63,550 nucleotides of DNA. Origin: an uncultured Prevotella sp. (GTDB lineage: Bacteria > Bacteroidota > Bacteroidia > Bacteroidales > Bacteroidaceae). The position numbers and the translations under genes are program-made. Location of the stretch: the NCBI GenBank assembly GCA_905198745.1, contig CAJKDU010000010.1:1-63550 (forward strand). The letters run 5' to 3'. Below, in pieces: positions 56,489-63,550 of the stretch. Within the stretch, counting starts at the first letter, position 1; the number at the start of each line of letters is the position of its first letter. Below the pieces are notes generated by a model, which was not told the DNA's origin, did no database searches, and saw only the letters and a list, made by a program, of their open reading frames with translations.

Positions 56489-56806
56489 ATGAAAAGATTT
56501 GCATTTAAGATGTATCTCAAGAAAGGCTGCGAGAAAGAGTACGCCAAGCGTCATGCAGCCATTTGGCCTGAACTGAAACAGATGATTAAGGACCAGGGAG
56601 TAAGTGACTACAGTATTTTCTGGGACAAGGAAACAAATCTGCTCTTTGCCGTGCAGAAGTGTGACAAGGAAACCAATAGTCAGGACACAACCAACGTGGA
56701 TCCCATTACTCAGAAATGGTGGGACTCCATGGTCGACATTATGGAGGTGAACCCCGACAACTCACCTGTCAGCATTCCACTTGAGGAACTTTTCCACATG
56801 GACTGA
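56489..56806 (+). CDS. rhaM: L-rhamnose mutarotase
   Basis: 105 residues, the full family length. It starts MKRFAFKMYLKKGCEKEYAKRH, with AAIWPELKQMIKDQGVSDYSIF (the conserved catalytic region includes this His and Trp) and ends WWDSMVDIMEVNPDNSP. It interconverts alpha and beta forms of L-rhamnose in the cytoplasm, helping rhamnose catabolism. The other rhamnose genes are not in this window, but the pectin and rhamnogalacturonan enzymes at its start make rhamnose an expected sugar. Confidence 0.93.
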   Translation: MKRFAFKMYLKKGCEKEYAKRHAAIWPELKQMIKDQGVSDYSIFWDKETNLLFAVQKCDKETNSQDTTNVDPITQKWWDSMVDIMEVNPDNSPVSIPLEELFHMD

Positions 56807-56829
56807 CTGACAATTGGATGTATTAGAAC

Positions 56830-56861
56830 AAGAGGCATAGGGACTAGTCCCTATGCCTCTT
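56830..56861. terminator. Perfect palindrome ending rhaM and the DUF4435 gene
   Basis: A perfect palindrome of 32 bp with arms aagaggcatagggact and agtccctatgcctctt and no unpaired loop. It overlaps the stop codon (56851-56853) of the convergent DUF4435 gene and sits 24 nt after rhaM. Confidence 0.75.
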
Positions 56862-57852
56862 GTGTGTTGAAGCGCTTGTCCAGGTCGTGGCAAAGGCGCT
56901 TGTAGGGCTCGCTGCGCTGAAACCCCATGTTCTTCTTGAGCATTTGCTCTATGTCGGCAAGGCTGTGCGTGTAGCACGACAGTTCGTTATGCTTTTGCAC
57001 GGTGTGCACGGCTTTGCTGTAGATTTCGTTTTCGCGCTCACGGATGAGCAGGTCGCAGATGCGTTTCAGCATTGGCACCACCACATTGTCGAACAGATGA
57101 TGCCCTTGGATATATAAGTAGGTGGTTTGGGGTGTTACCCCCAACGACTTGAGTTCTTCTTTGAGCTTGAGCCAACTTTCTTTGGCGTTGGGATGCTGGC
57201 GCTGCATTTGCTGCACCTTGCGCATGGCTTTCCGTCTGACGTTGGCAATGGCGGCCTGTGGATTCTGCAGGTTGAAGTTGCCGGTTTCGATGACACGGTT
57301 GAAGTCTGTGATGGTGAATTCCCCATAGTGCGTGTTGCGGTACACCCAGATGTTCCATACGAAGAGCGGGAAGATGGCTTCGGAAAACTGTGTGAGATAG
57401 TCAACGAAATCGAATAAGGCATGGTCGTTGAGTGTCACCATCACGCAAACGTTGTGGAGGCTTGGTGCATAGCATTGATAGTTCTCGATGGCATACACAT
57501 AGGTGTGGAACACATAGGGATTGTGGATGATCTTTTCCGAAACCGCAGTGACACCCTGCAGCAGGTAGTCATAGTCGGCGTCCACACAGGCAATCATGTT
57601 GTCGCCCACACGCTCCTCGAGCAGATTCATGAGCACTTGCTTTTTCCCCTTGGTGAGGTTTACGCGTGTGGGTAGCATCACTTCGAAATAGCGGTGCTCG
57701 TTTTCATAGTCGCTCAGTACCGAGCGCCAGAAAAACACGTCGTCGTAGCTTTCCACGTAAGCCACGATTTTCTGTCGCGCTTTCTTGGAGTTGAGCCGGT
57801 TGGCAGCCTCGAAGTAGAGCGACGACAGGTTTTCATTCAATCGCTTGCTCAT
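56851..57852 (-). CDS. DUF4435 (TOPRIM-like nuclease) protein, AriB-like
   Basis: 333 residues. A TOPRIM core is readable: KIVAYVESYDDVFFW with Glu34 and Asp37/38 as the first acidic motif, and ACVDADYDYLL with Asp91, Asp93 and Asp95 as the DxD motif. The rest is helical with many aromatic and basic residues. DUF4435 is the family of AriB, the effector nuclease of the PARIS anti-phage system, in which AriA holds AriB inactive until phage proteins release it. The partner ATPase gene ends 7 nt upstream, the same order (ATPase then DUF4435) as in PARIS. No tRNA or restriction genes are nearby. Pairs of this kind also occur outside proven defence loci, so the defence role is inference. Confidence 0.82.
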   Translation of the reverse strand: MSKRLNENLSSLYFEAANRLNSKKARQKIVAYVESYDDVFFWRSVLSDYENEHRYFEVMLPTRVNLTKGKKQVLMNLLEERVGDNMIACVDADYDYLLQGVTAVSEKIIHNPYVFHTYVYAIENYQCYAPSLHNVCVMVTLNDHALFDFVDYLTQFSEAIFPLFVWNIWVYRNTHYGEFTITDFNRVIETGNFNLQNPQAAIANVRRKAMRKVQQMQRQHPNAKESWLKLKEELKSLGVTPQTTYLYIQGHHLFDNVVVPMLKRICDLLIRERENEIYSKAVHTVQKHNELSCYTHSLADIEQMLKKNMGFQRSEPYKRLCHDLDKRFNTQEA

Positions 57853-57859
57853 AGGCTCC

Positions 57860-58681
57860 TTATTCTTTGACGGTGATGTCGGTCACTTCGGTTACATGGT
57901 TCATCCAACCGTTCATGATGACGGCAGGCGAGTGGGTGGTGAGGATGATCTGCACGTTCTCGTTGAGGTCCATAATCAGGTCGATGAGCTGTTTCTGCCA
58001 TTCAATGTGCAGGCTCACTTCAGGTTCGTCCATAAAAAGGACGTAGGGCAGGTTGTCCTCCACCAGTACGGTGAGCAGGATAGCGAGAATCTGCTTTTCT
58101 CCGCTCGAAAGTTGGTAGGGCAGCAAGGTCTCGCCCATCTGTGAGAACTTGATTTCGTTCTCTCCCCGGATTATCTTTTTGCCGGTTTCCTTAAACAGCT
58201 TGTCAATGATGTCTTGGAATTTTTTCTTAGGCTCACTGATGCGCTGTGCCTTTTCCGCAGCATCCTCACCACCCTCTTGCAGTACGGCAATGATGCGGTT
58301 GCCGATGTTCACCTGGTAGTCGAGATATTTGCGTTGCAGGTTGTAGAGCTGCCAGTCGAGTTCCGTCACCAGGCTGAGGTCTACTTTCGAGATGACCTCG
58401 GCGTTGACCAAAGGCCGGTCGAAAGAGCGAATCACGTCGAAGCGAATCCATGTGGAATCTTCGGGTACGACCTTCAGGTGAACACCCTTGAGTTGATGAC
58501 TGGCAAATTCGCCGCCACCGATGAGGCCTTTCACCACCTTGTTGAGGATGGTGCTTTTGCCCACGCCATTGATGCCGCTGAGTATGTTCACCCTTCTGTC
58601 CAGGTTCCATACGATGTGCTTGCGTCCGCTCCAGAGCGAGTCAATCTCTATTTGCTGTATAAAATCCGCGTATTTTTGCAT
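57860..58681 (-). CDS. Compact ABC/AAA-type ATPase paired with DUF4435, AriA-like
   Basis: 273 residues. Walker A is GINGVGKST (residues 36-44), ABC signature LSSGEKQ (191-197), Walker B VLFMDEP (214-220, Asp218 and Glu219), and the H-loop TTHSP has His250. The arm between Walker A and the signature (about 60-190) contains charged helices (QEGGEDAAEKAQRISEPKKK), as in SMC/Rad50-type AAA_21 proteins. AriA of PARIS and the OLD family have this layout but, from memory, AriA is nearly twice as long; here the dimerisation insertion must be short. It precedes the DUF4435 gene by 7 nt, so they form an operon. I could not find a clear promoter in the 300 bp upstream. Confidence 0.85.
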   Translation of the reverse strand: MQKYADFIQQIEIDSLWSGRKHIVWNLDRRVNILSGINGVGKSTILNKVVKGLIGGGEFASHQLKGVHLKVVPEDSTWIRFDVIRSFDRPLVNAEVISKVDLSLVTELDWQLYNLQRKYLDYQVNIGNRIIAVLQEGGEDAAEKAQRISEPKKKFQDIIDKLFKETGKKIIRGENEIKFSQMGETLLPYQLSSGEKQILAILLTVLVEDNLPYVLFMDEPEVSLHIEWQKQLIDLIMDLNENVQIILTTHSPAVIMNGWMNHVTEVTDITVKE

Positions 58682-58900
58682 AGTTCAATGGATTGATTGG
58701 TTTGACTGCAAAGATAGTGCAAATGGGCGAAATAATGAAATTTAAAGTTGTTTTTGATTGTTCGGAAGAAGAAACAAGGTGGAACCAGAGTTCTTTATGG
58801 GTTCATCAGGGATTGAGAGCGACTGTTATGGTATTGATATTCGGATTGACAATGAACGGGCAAAAAGCCCACCAATAACGTGTCATTGTTCTCTGGCGTT

Positions 58901-59175
58901 CTTGTTTGACGACCGCCCTTACGCGCGCACGCGCGCAGGAAAAGTCTTTCGTTTTCTCGGCACTATCTATCACGTTTCTTGAAATCTGACATTTTTTTAT
59001 TTGTCTATTAGTAAGATATGTAGAGTGATAGATTAGTGATAGATGGCTTAACATCTATCACTAATTCGTCGTTCGCAAAATCCAAGTAGAGTGCCCAGCC
59101 ACTTGCACCCCGTAAGTCTGCCACTTGCACCCCGTAAGTCTGCCACTAACACGTCATTAGTCATTCATTAACAAG
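58901..59175 (-). repeat. Composite dispersed repeat, copy D
   Basis: Reverse orientation relative to copies A and C. On the minus strand: 22-bp units (about 59093-59175, e.g. ggcagacttacggggtgc twice), GTGATAGAT, two inverted sites (atctatcac twice), a final gtgatagatagtg, the A-rich block, and an alternating tract (58921-58937) ending in the shared gtcaaacaag at 58901. It lies 220 bp upstream of the ATPase gene and 600 bp upstream of rsfS. The 22-bp units here match the window-start array best. Confidence 0.88.
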
Positions 59176-59351
59176 CAGCAGATGGCTTGTTTTAGTAAGC
59201 TAATTCGGTTCGGAAGCGATTTGCATGAATTCTCTTAATCGGTTCCAGTCTTTCAAAAAAAAGTGTTGATGGAAGACATAACTGAAGGAAATTGGATGCC
59301 AAGAAATTTTCATGGGTGTATTGCCGTTAAATCCAATGGGCCTTGGGTAAT
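59176..59351. other. Spacer right of composite repeat D
   Basis: About 175 bp with no gene, promoter or hairpin that I can support. Confidence 0.35.
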
Positions 59352-59441
59352 AAAACAAAAAAGTGGCAAACCTTCACAGGCAGACCACTTCATCTCAATA
59401 GGTATTAGTTCTTTAAGGGTAAAAAGATTGTATTCAGGATA
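59352..59441 (-). ncRNA. Candidate small RNA, about 90 nt, minus strand
   Basis: The promoter is a full two-box match: TTG (59476-59478), a 20-nt gap and TACCTTTG (59448-59455). About 50 nt into the transcript is a hairpin (aagtgg / ccactt, 59361-59390) followed by a run of T (ttttttgtttta), an intrinsic terminator. Nothing codes inside. The nearest minus-strand gene starts 670 bp beyond, so this is an independent unit. I do not recognise an Rfam family with confidence. Confidence 0.5.
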
Positions 59442-59447
59442 ACGTTC

Positions 59448-59478
59448 CAAAGGTAAACATTATTTGGAAATATGGCAA
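59448..59478 (-). promoter_or_regulatory. Promoter of the minus-strand small RNA
   Basis: TTG, 20-nt gap, TACCTTTG, both boxes matching; one of the best promoter matches in the window. Confidence 0.65.
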
Positions 59479-59691
59479 GAAATGTTTTAGTATTTTTGTC
59501 TTATTTTGCAAACCAATGCATGTAGTTAACTTCTGTTTGCATTTCTGTCTGCCTATAATGTCGTTCCGATGGTTCGCTTATGCGATATTGACAGAACGAA
59601 GCATTGACACAAAAAGCGTGACAACACAGCAAGAGAATTATAAATAAGGTGAAAATCTGACAATGTTTCAGTTTTTATATGTAATTTTGTA

Positions 59692-59699
59692 CGCAATAG
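59692..59699 (+). promoter_or_regulatory. -7 element for rsfS-ftsH-cdsA
   Basis: TAATTTTG lies about 77 nt before the rsfS ATG. A separate -24/-12-like site (GG at 59708, GC at 59720) lies between it and the gene. Confidence 0.45.
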
Positions 59700-59775
59700 C
59701 CTGTCATGGCATGCTTTTTGCCAAATAGTACAGAAAGAACAAAAGAACAGTATTCATATCAACAATCCAAGATTA

Positions 59776-60135
59776 ATGAACGAAGTAAAGACTTTGGTGG
59801 AAAACATCATCAAAGGAATTCAAGAGAAAAAAGGTCAGGGAATCGCCATCGCTGACCTTCGCGACATTGACGGCACAGTGTGCCAGTATTTCATCATCTG
59901 TCAGGGTGGTTCGCCGCAGCAGGTTGACGCTATTGCCGAATCGGTGAGCGACACTGTACGCGAGAACTGTCATGAGAAACCTGTCAACTGCATCGGCTTG
60001 GAAAATGCGCAGTGGGTGGCTATGGACTATGTAGACGTGATGGTACACATCTTCATTCCAGAGGCGCGTGACTATTATGATCTGGAGAATCTGTGGGAGG
60101 ATGCCAAGTTGACACGAATCCCAGACTTAGACTAA
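59776..60135 (+). CDS. rsfS: Ribosome silencing factor RsfS
   Basis: 119 residues, full length. It has the RsfS/Iojap pattern: IAIADLRDIDGTVCQYFIICQGGSPQQV, LENAQWVAMDYVDVMVHIFIPEARDYYDLENLW. It binds uL14 on the large subunit and blocks subunit joining when nutrients are scarce. First gene of a group with ftsH (80 nt downstream) and cdsA. Confidence 0.94.
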   Translation: MNEVKTLVENIIKGIQEKKGQGIAIADLRDIDGTVCQYFIICQGGSPQQVDAIAESVSDTVRENCHEKPVNCIGLENAQWVAMDYVDVMVHIFIPEARDYYDLENLWEDAKLTRIPDLD

Positions 60136-60215
60136 TACAAAGGATAAAAAGGAGCACGAAGCTAAGGCAAGACATAGCCGGAACGTTTGTGGCTCCCAAT
60201 AATCAAGAATCGCAA

Positions 60216-62270
60216 ATGGACAACAACAAAAAGAACGATCCCAGAAAGAAAATGCCCAAATTCAACATGGGCTGGATATACGGCCTCGTCATCTTGGCAC
60301 TCTTCCTTGTTTGGGTAGGAGGAGGCAAAGACTTTGATGGTGGCAGCGTGAGTACTACAGCCAGCTACACAGACTTCAAGAAGTTTGTTGCGGCAGGCTA
60401 TGCTTCATCCATTGAAATCAACAAGGATGCCAGTACGCTCCGCATGTTTGTCACTCCCGAACATGTGCGCGACGTTTTTAAGCGTGGTGCCGACCAAGTG
60501 GGCAGAAAGCCTTATGTCAAGGTGGAAATCGGGTCTACAGACCAGGTGGAACAATTCCTTGAGGCAGAGCGTACGGCCGGTAAGTTCAAGGGTGACTATT
60601 CCTACGTGAACGACAACAACTCGTTTCTCAATATGCTCATATCGTGGTCGCCCATGATTATCATCTTCTTGTTCTGGTTCATCCTCATGCGCCGCATGGG
60701 TGGTGGTATCGGTTCAGGCGGTTCAGGCGGCGTGTTCAGCGTGGGCAAGAGCAAGGCCAAGATGTATGAGAAGGGTGGTGAATTGGGCATCACCTTTAAG
60801 GACGTGGCCGGACAAGCCGGTGCCAAGCAGGAAGTGCAGGAGATTGTAGACTTCCTTAAAAACCCCGGCAAGTATACGGAGTTGGGTGGAAAAATTCCCA
60901 AGGGTGCCTTGCTCGTAGGCCCTCCAGGTACCGGAAAGACACTGCTCGCCAAGGCTGTGGCGGGTGAGGCCGGAGTTCCTTTCTTCTCCATGAGCGGAAG
61001 CGATTTTGTAGAGATGTTTGTAGGTGTTGGCGCCAGTCGTGTGCGCGACTTGTTCAGACAAGCCAAGGAGAAGTCGCCATGCATTATCTTCATCGACGAA
61101 ATCGATGCAGTGGGACGCGCCCGCAGTCAAAGCCCGTCAATGGGCAGCAATGACGAGCGTGAGAGTACGCTCAATGCATTGCTTACCGAGATGGATGGAT
61201 TCGGTACCAATAGTGGCGTAATTGTGCTTGCTGCCACCAACCGTGCCGACATGCTCGACAAGGCTCTGCTCCGTGCCGGACGTTTCGACCGACAGATACA
61301 CGTAGACCTGCCTGACCTCACCGAGCGCAAGCAGATATTTCAAGTGCACCTTAAACCCGTTAAGATAGACAACACTGTAGACATTGACCTCCTAGCACGC
61401 CAGACACCGGGCTTTTCCGGTGCAGACATAGCCAACGTGTGCAATGAGGCTGCCCTAATTGCTGCACGCAACAACAAAAAGAGTGTGAGCAAGCAGGACT
61501 TCCTTGATGCTGTGGACCGCATCATTGGCGGACTGGAAAAGAAGACCAAGGTGATGACCGCACAGGAGAAACGTGCCATAGCTCTGCACGAGGCAGGTCA
61601 CGCTACCATCTCCTGGTTCTGCGAGCATGCCAATCCTTTGGTCAAGGTGAGCATCGTGCCACGTGGACAAGCACTCGGCGCAGCTTGGTATCTTCCAGAA
61701 GAACGCTCCATTACCACCAAGGAGGAGATGCTCGACGAGATGTGTTCGCTTTTGGGTGGACGAGCCGCAGAGGAACTCTTTACGGGGCATGTCTCTACAG
61801 GAGCCATGAACGACTTGGAGCGCGCTACCAAGGAAGCACAATATATGATTGCTTATTGTGGCATGAGTGACAAATTGCCCAACATCTGTTATTACAATAA
61901 TCAGGAATATCAATTCCAGCGCCCTTATTCTGAAACCACTGCCAAGGTGATGGATGACGAGGTGCTCAAGATGATTAACGAGCAGTATGATCGTGCTAAG
62001 CAGATACTGCTGGAGCACAAGGAAGGCCACAACAAACTTGCGGAAGTCCTTATCTGCAGAGAGGTGATATATGCCGAAGACGTAGAGAAGATTTTTGGCA
62101 AGCGCCCGTGGGTGAGCCGGTCACAGGAAATCATTGACGAATCGAATCCAAACTACGATAAGGAGCACAAGGGGATTGAGAGTAAGGTGGACGACAACTC
62201 CTCAGACACTTCTGCCAATGTCGAAGCTGGCGACAAAAGTAATAACGACAATATGCAAAATAAGGAATAA
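60216..62270 (+). CDS. ftsH: ATP-dependent zinc metalloprotease FtsH
   Basis: 684 residues from the ATG at 60216 (MDNNKKNDPRKKMPKFNMGW); the longer frame overlaps rsfS. Two membrane helices (about 18-38 and 138-158) flank a periplasmic region. The AAA domain has GPPGTGKTLLAKA near residue 235, Walker B CIIFIDEIDAVGR and the second region ATNRADMLDKALLRAGRFDR. The protease has HEAGH near residue 458 and the third zinc ligand in the TGAMNDLERAT segment. It degrades membrane and misfolded proteins. The last 40 residues form a polar, Asp/Asn/Ser-rich tail. cdsA begins 3 nt after its stop. Confidence 0.96.
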   Translation: MDNNKKNDPRKKMPKFNMGWIYGLVILALFLVWVGGGKDFDGGSVSTTASYTDFKKFVAAGYASSIEINKDASTLRMFVTPEHVRDVFKRGADQVGRKPYVKVEIGSTDQVEQFLEAERTAGKFKGDYSYVNDNNSFLNMLISWSPMIIIFLFWFILMRRMGGGIGSGGSGGVFSVGKSKAKMYEKGGELGITFKDVAGQAGAKQEVQEIVDFLKNPGKYTELGGKIPKGALLVGPPGTGKTLLAKAVAGEAGVPFFSMSGSDFVEMFVGVGASRVRDLFRQAKEKSPCIIFIDEIDAVGRARSQSPSMGSNDERESTLNALLTEMDGFGTNSGVIVLAATNRADMLDKALLRAGRFDRQIHVDLPDLTERKQIFQVHLKPVKIDNTVDIDLLARQTPGFSGADIANVCNEAALIAARNNKKSVSKQDFLDAVDRIIGGLEKKTKVMTAQEKRAIALHEAGHATISWFCEHANPLVKVSIVPRGQALGAAWYLPEERSITTKEEMLDEMCSLLGGRAAEELFTGHVSTGAMNDLERATKEAQYMIAYCGMSDKLPNICYYNNQEYQFQRPYSETTAKVMDDEVLKMINEQYDRAKQILLEHKEGHNKLAEVLICREVIYAEDVEKIFGKRPWVSRSQEIIDESNPNYDKEHKGIESKVDDNSSDTSANVEAGDKSNNDNMQNKE

Positions 62271-62273
62271 TCC

Positions 62274-63140
62274 ATGACAGAGAAAATTCAAAACCTCATC
62301 ACCCGAACTATTACCGGTGTGCTCTTTGTGGCCATCATGGTCACCTGTTTTCTGCGTCCTGAGGCTATGGTCCTGCTCTTTGCTCTCATCACGGGGCTTA
62401 GCCTGTGGGAATACACAGGGCTGGTTAACGACCGGGAGAATGTGCAGGTCAATCGGTTCATCACTACCGTGGCGGGTGTTTATTTCTTCTTCGCTATGGC
62501 AGGCTACATCACTCGGCTTACTCCCACAATGGGCGTGTTCATACCCTATCTGCTCACTATTGTCTATCTGTTTATCAGTGGACTTTACACCAAAAGCAAG
62601 GACCCCATTAACGACTGGGCCTATGCCATGCTCGGCCAGATGTACATCGCCTTGCCCTTCTCCATGATTCTTGTGCTGGGATTCCAGAGCATGCCTAATG
62701 GCGACATTGCCTTCAATTCGCTTCTGCCCCTAAGTGTCTTTGTCTTTCTTTGGACCAACGACACGGGTGCCTACTGCAGTGGCTCGCTTTTCGGCCGTCA
62801 CAAACTCTTTCCTCGGGTGAGTCCGGGTAAAAGTTGGGAAGGAAGTATCGGCGGCGGCATTCTTGTGCTGATCGTAGCTTCAGCCTTGGGCTATTATGAG
62901 AACATGCTCACGGATGTCCCCTCCAATTTGAGCCTCATTGAGTGGGCAGGATTGGGACTGGTGGTCGTGGTGTTCGGCACTTGGGGCGACTTGGTGGAAA
63001 GTCTTTTCAAACGTATACTGGGGGTTAAGGATAGTGGCAACATACTGCCCGGTCACGGCGGTATGCTTGATCGGTTTGACTCATCGCTTATGGCGATTCC
63101 CGCCTCAGTGATTTATTTATACACACTGACACTCATATAG
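62274..63140 (+). CDS. cdsA: Phosphatidate cytidylyltransferase
   Basis: 288 residues with about eight hydrophobic segments, an inner-membrane enzyme making CDP-diacylglycerol for phospholipid synthesis. CdsA motifs: FPRVSPGKSWEGSIGGG, FGTWGDLVESLFKR and VKDSGNILPGHGGMLDRFDS with its paired Asp residues. It is nearly contiguous with ftsH, so co-transcribed. Confidence 0.95.
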   Translation: MTEKIQNLITRTITGVLFVAIMVTCFLRPEAMVLLFALITGLSLWEYTGLVNDRENVQVNRFITTVAGVYFFFAMAGYITRLTPTMGVFIPYLLTIVYLFISGLYTKSKDPINDWAYAMLGQMYIALPFSMILVLGFQSMPNGDIAFNSLLPLSVFVFLWTNDTGAYCSGSLFGRHKLFPRVSPGKSWEGSIGGGILVLIVASALGYYENMLTDVPSNLSLIEWAGLGLVVVVFGTWGDLVESLFKRILGVKDSGNILPGHGGMLDRFDSSLMAIPASVIYLYTLTLI

Positions 63141-63167
63141 AAAACATAACAAATCAAATAACATTCT

Positions 63168-63204
63168 GAGGGACAGGCTTTAAATGGTCTGTCCCTCTTT
63201 TTCG
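63168..63204 (+). terminator. Terminator of rsfS-ftsH-cdsA
   Basis: gagggacag / ctgtccctc stem with a 12-nt loop, followed by tttttcg. Confidence 0.88.
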
Positions 63205-63550
63205 TTTGACACTGTGTAGCAATCTATTGAGTTGGTGGAATGGGCATTGAATAAAGTGCAGGCACACTTCTTGCTCCAAGCATACGCATGTCTTAGGCAT
63301 GTCAAATGCTCATGTAAACAGAGGCCGGAGAATGAAACAGAAGAATGAAAGTAGTTTCTTTCTACGATGTGATACAAGAGAGAATGTTTTTTCTTTTACA
63401 ATCGGGTGCATACAGCATAAAGGCTGTATGCACCCGATTGTCCGTATTGAGAGTCAAACAAACCATAAAGTTTGATTTCTTGTTGTTTGAAGAGATTACC
63501 TGTTGGCGGAATTAATTTAGTGCATACTTAATTCTGCCAATGGGCTTGTC
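63205..63550. other. Window-end spacer with an 18-bp hairpin
   Basis: No gene seen. A perfect 18-bp inverted repeat (63399-63416 and 63423-63440; arms caatcgggtgcatacagc and gctgtatgcacccgattg) has a T-rich run before it rather than after, so it does not look like a terminator for either strand within the window. Confidence 0.5.

Noticed and set aside
56851..58681. Calling the pair a classical PARIS system outright
   Set aside because: The ATPase is much shorter than the AriA I recall and context gives no defence island; I report it as PARIS-like only.

Overview
The window looks like chromosome of a Prevotella-like member of the Bacteroidales. Evidence: SusC/SusD remnants, several polysaccharide enzymes with signal peptides, a type IX secretion translocon gene (sprA), proteins with Prevotella-style C-terminal sorting tails, A-rich leaders in place of Shine-Dalgarno sites, and promoters of the Bacteroidetes type (TAnnTTTG, often with TTG or TTTG about 19-20 nt upstream). 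I saw no rRNA, tRNA, insertion sequence, prophage or CRISPR array.

Layout. 1-190 is a tandem array of 22-bp units. 477-12819 is a carbohydrate region: a heparinase II/III-like protein, a wrecked SusC gene fused to the tail of a SusD gene, a DUF2264 protein, a GH105 unsaturated-uronyl hydrolase, a GH97 alpha-galactosidase and a GH127 arabinofuranosidase. 12995-19484 is housekeeping: metY-cysK, a MaoC hydratase, a cation/proton antiporter and pepT. ruvA overlaps the 7.6-kb sprA (20282-28527). Next come a small unknown protein, a large secreted protein with a sorting tail, the potABCD polyamine transporter, a GNAT/histidine kinase/response regulator unit, trkH-trkA-dxs, a GYF_2 protein and clpB. 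48993-50539 is a frameshifted PL1 pectate lyase. etfB-etfA-acyl-CoA dehydrogenase, fhs and rhaM follow. An ATPase/DUF4435 pair resembling the PARIS anti-phage system is at 56851-58681, and rsfS-ftsH-cdsA closes the window.

How the genes work together. The secreted enzymes (heparinase-like, DUF2264, GH105, GH97, GH127, PL1) and the rhamnose mutarotase fit breakdown of pectin or rhamnogalacturonan decorated with galactose and arabinose. The local SusCD uptake pair is dead and the PL1 gene is frameshifted, so the locus looks like a utilisation system in decay whose accessory enzymes survive. trkH-trkA forms a potassium uptake module beside dxs. The etf trio forms an electron-transfer module.

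The most unusual structure is a dispersed non-coding element, present at four intergenic sites (about 9902-10243, 31825-31985, 45561-45885, 58901-59175), with a probable truncated fifth at 1-190. It combines 22-bp degenerate tandem units, a hairpin in some copies, 9-bp GTGATAGAT sites arranged forward-reverse-reverse-forward, a conserved A-rich block and an alternating CG/TG tract able to form Z-DNA. A second, REP-like palindrome family carries a CTGATATGCAT tail. Two short transcription units with both a promoter and a terminator (10544-10633 and 59352-59441) look like small RNAs. The composite element and the compact PARIS-like pair are the best candidates for something undescribed.
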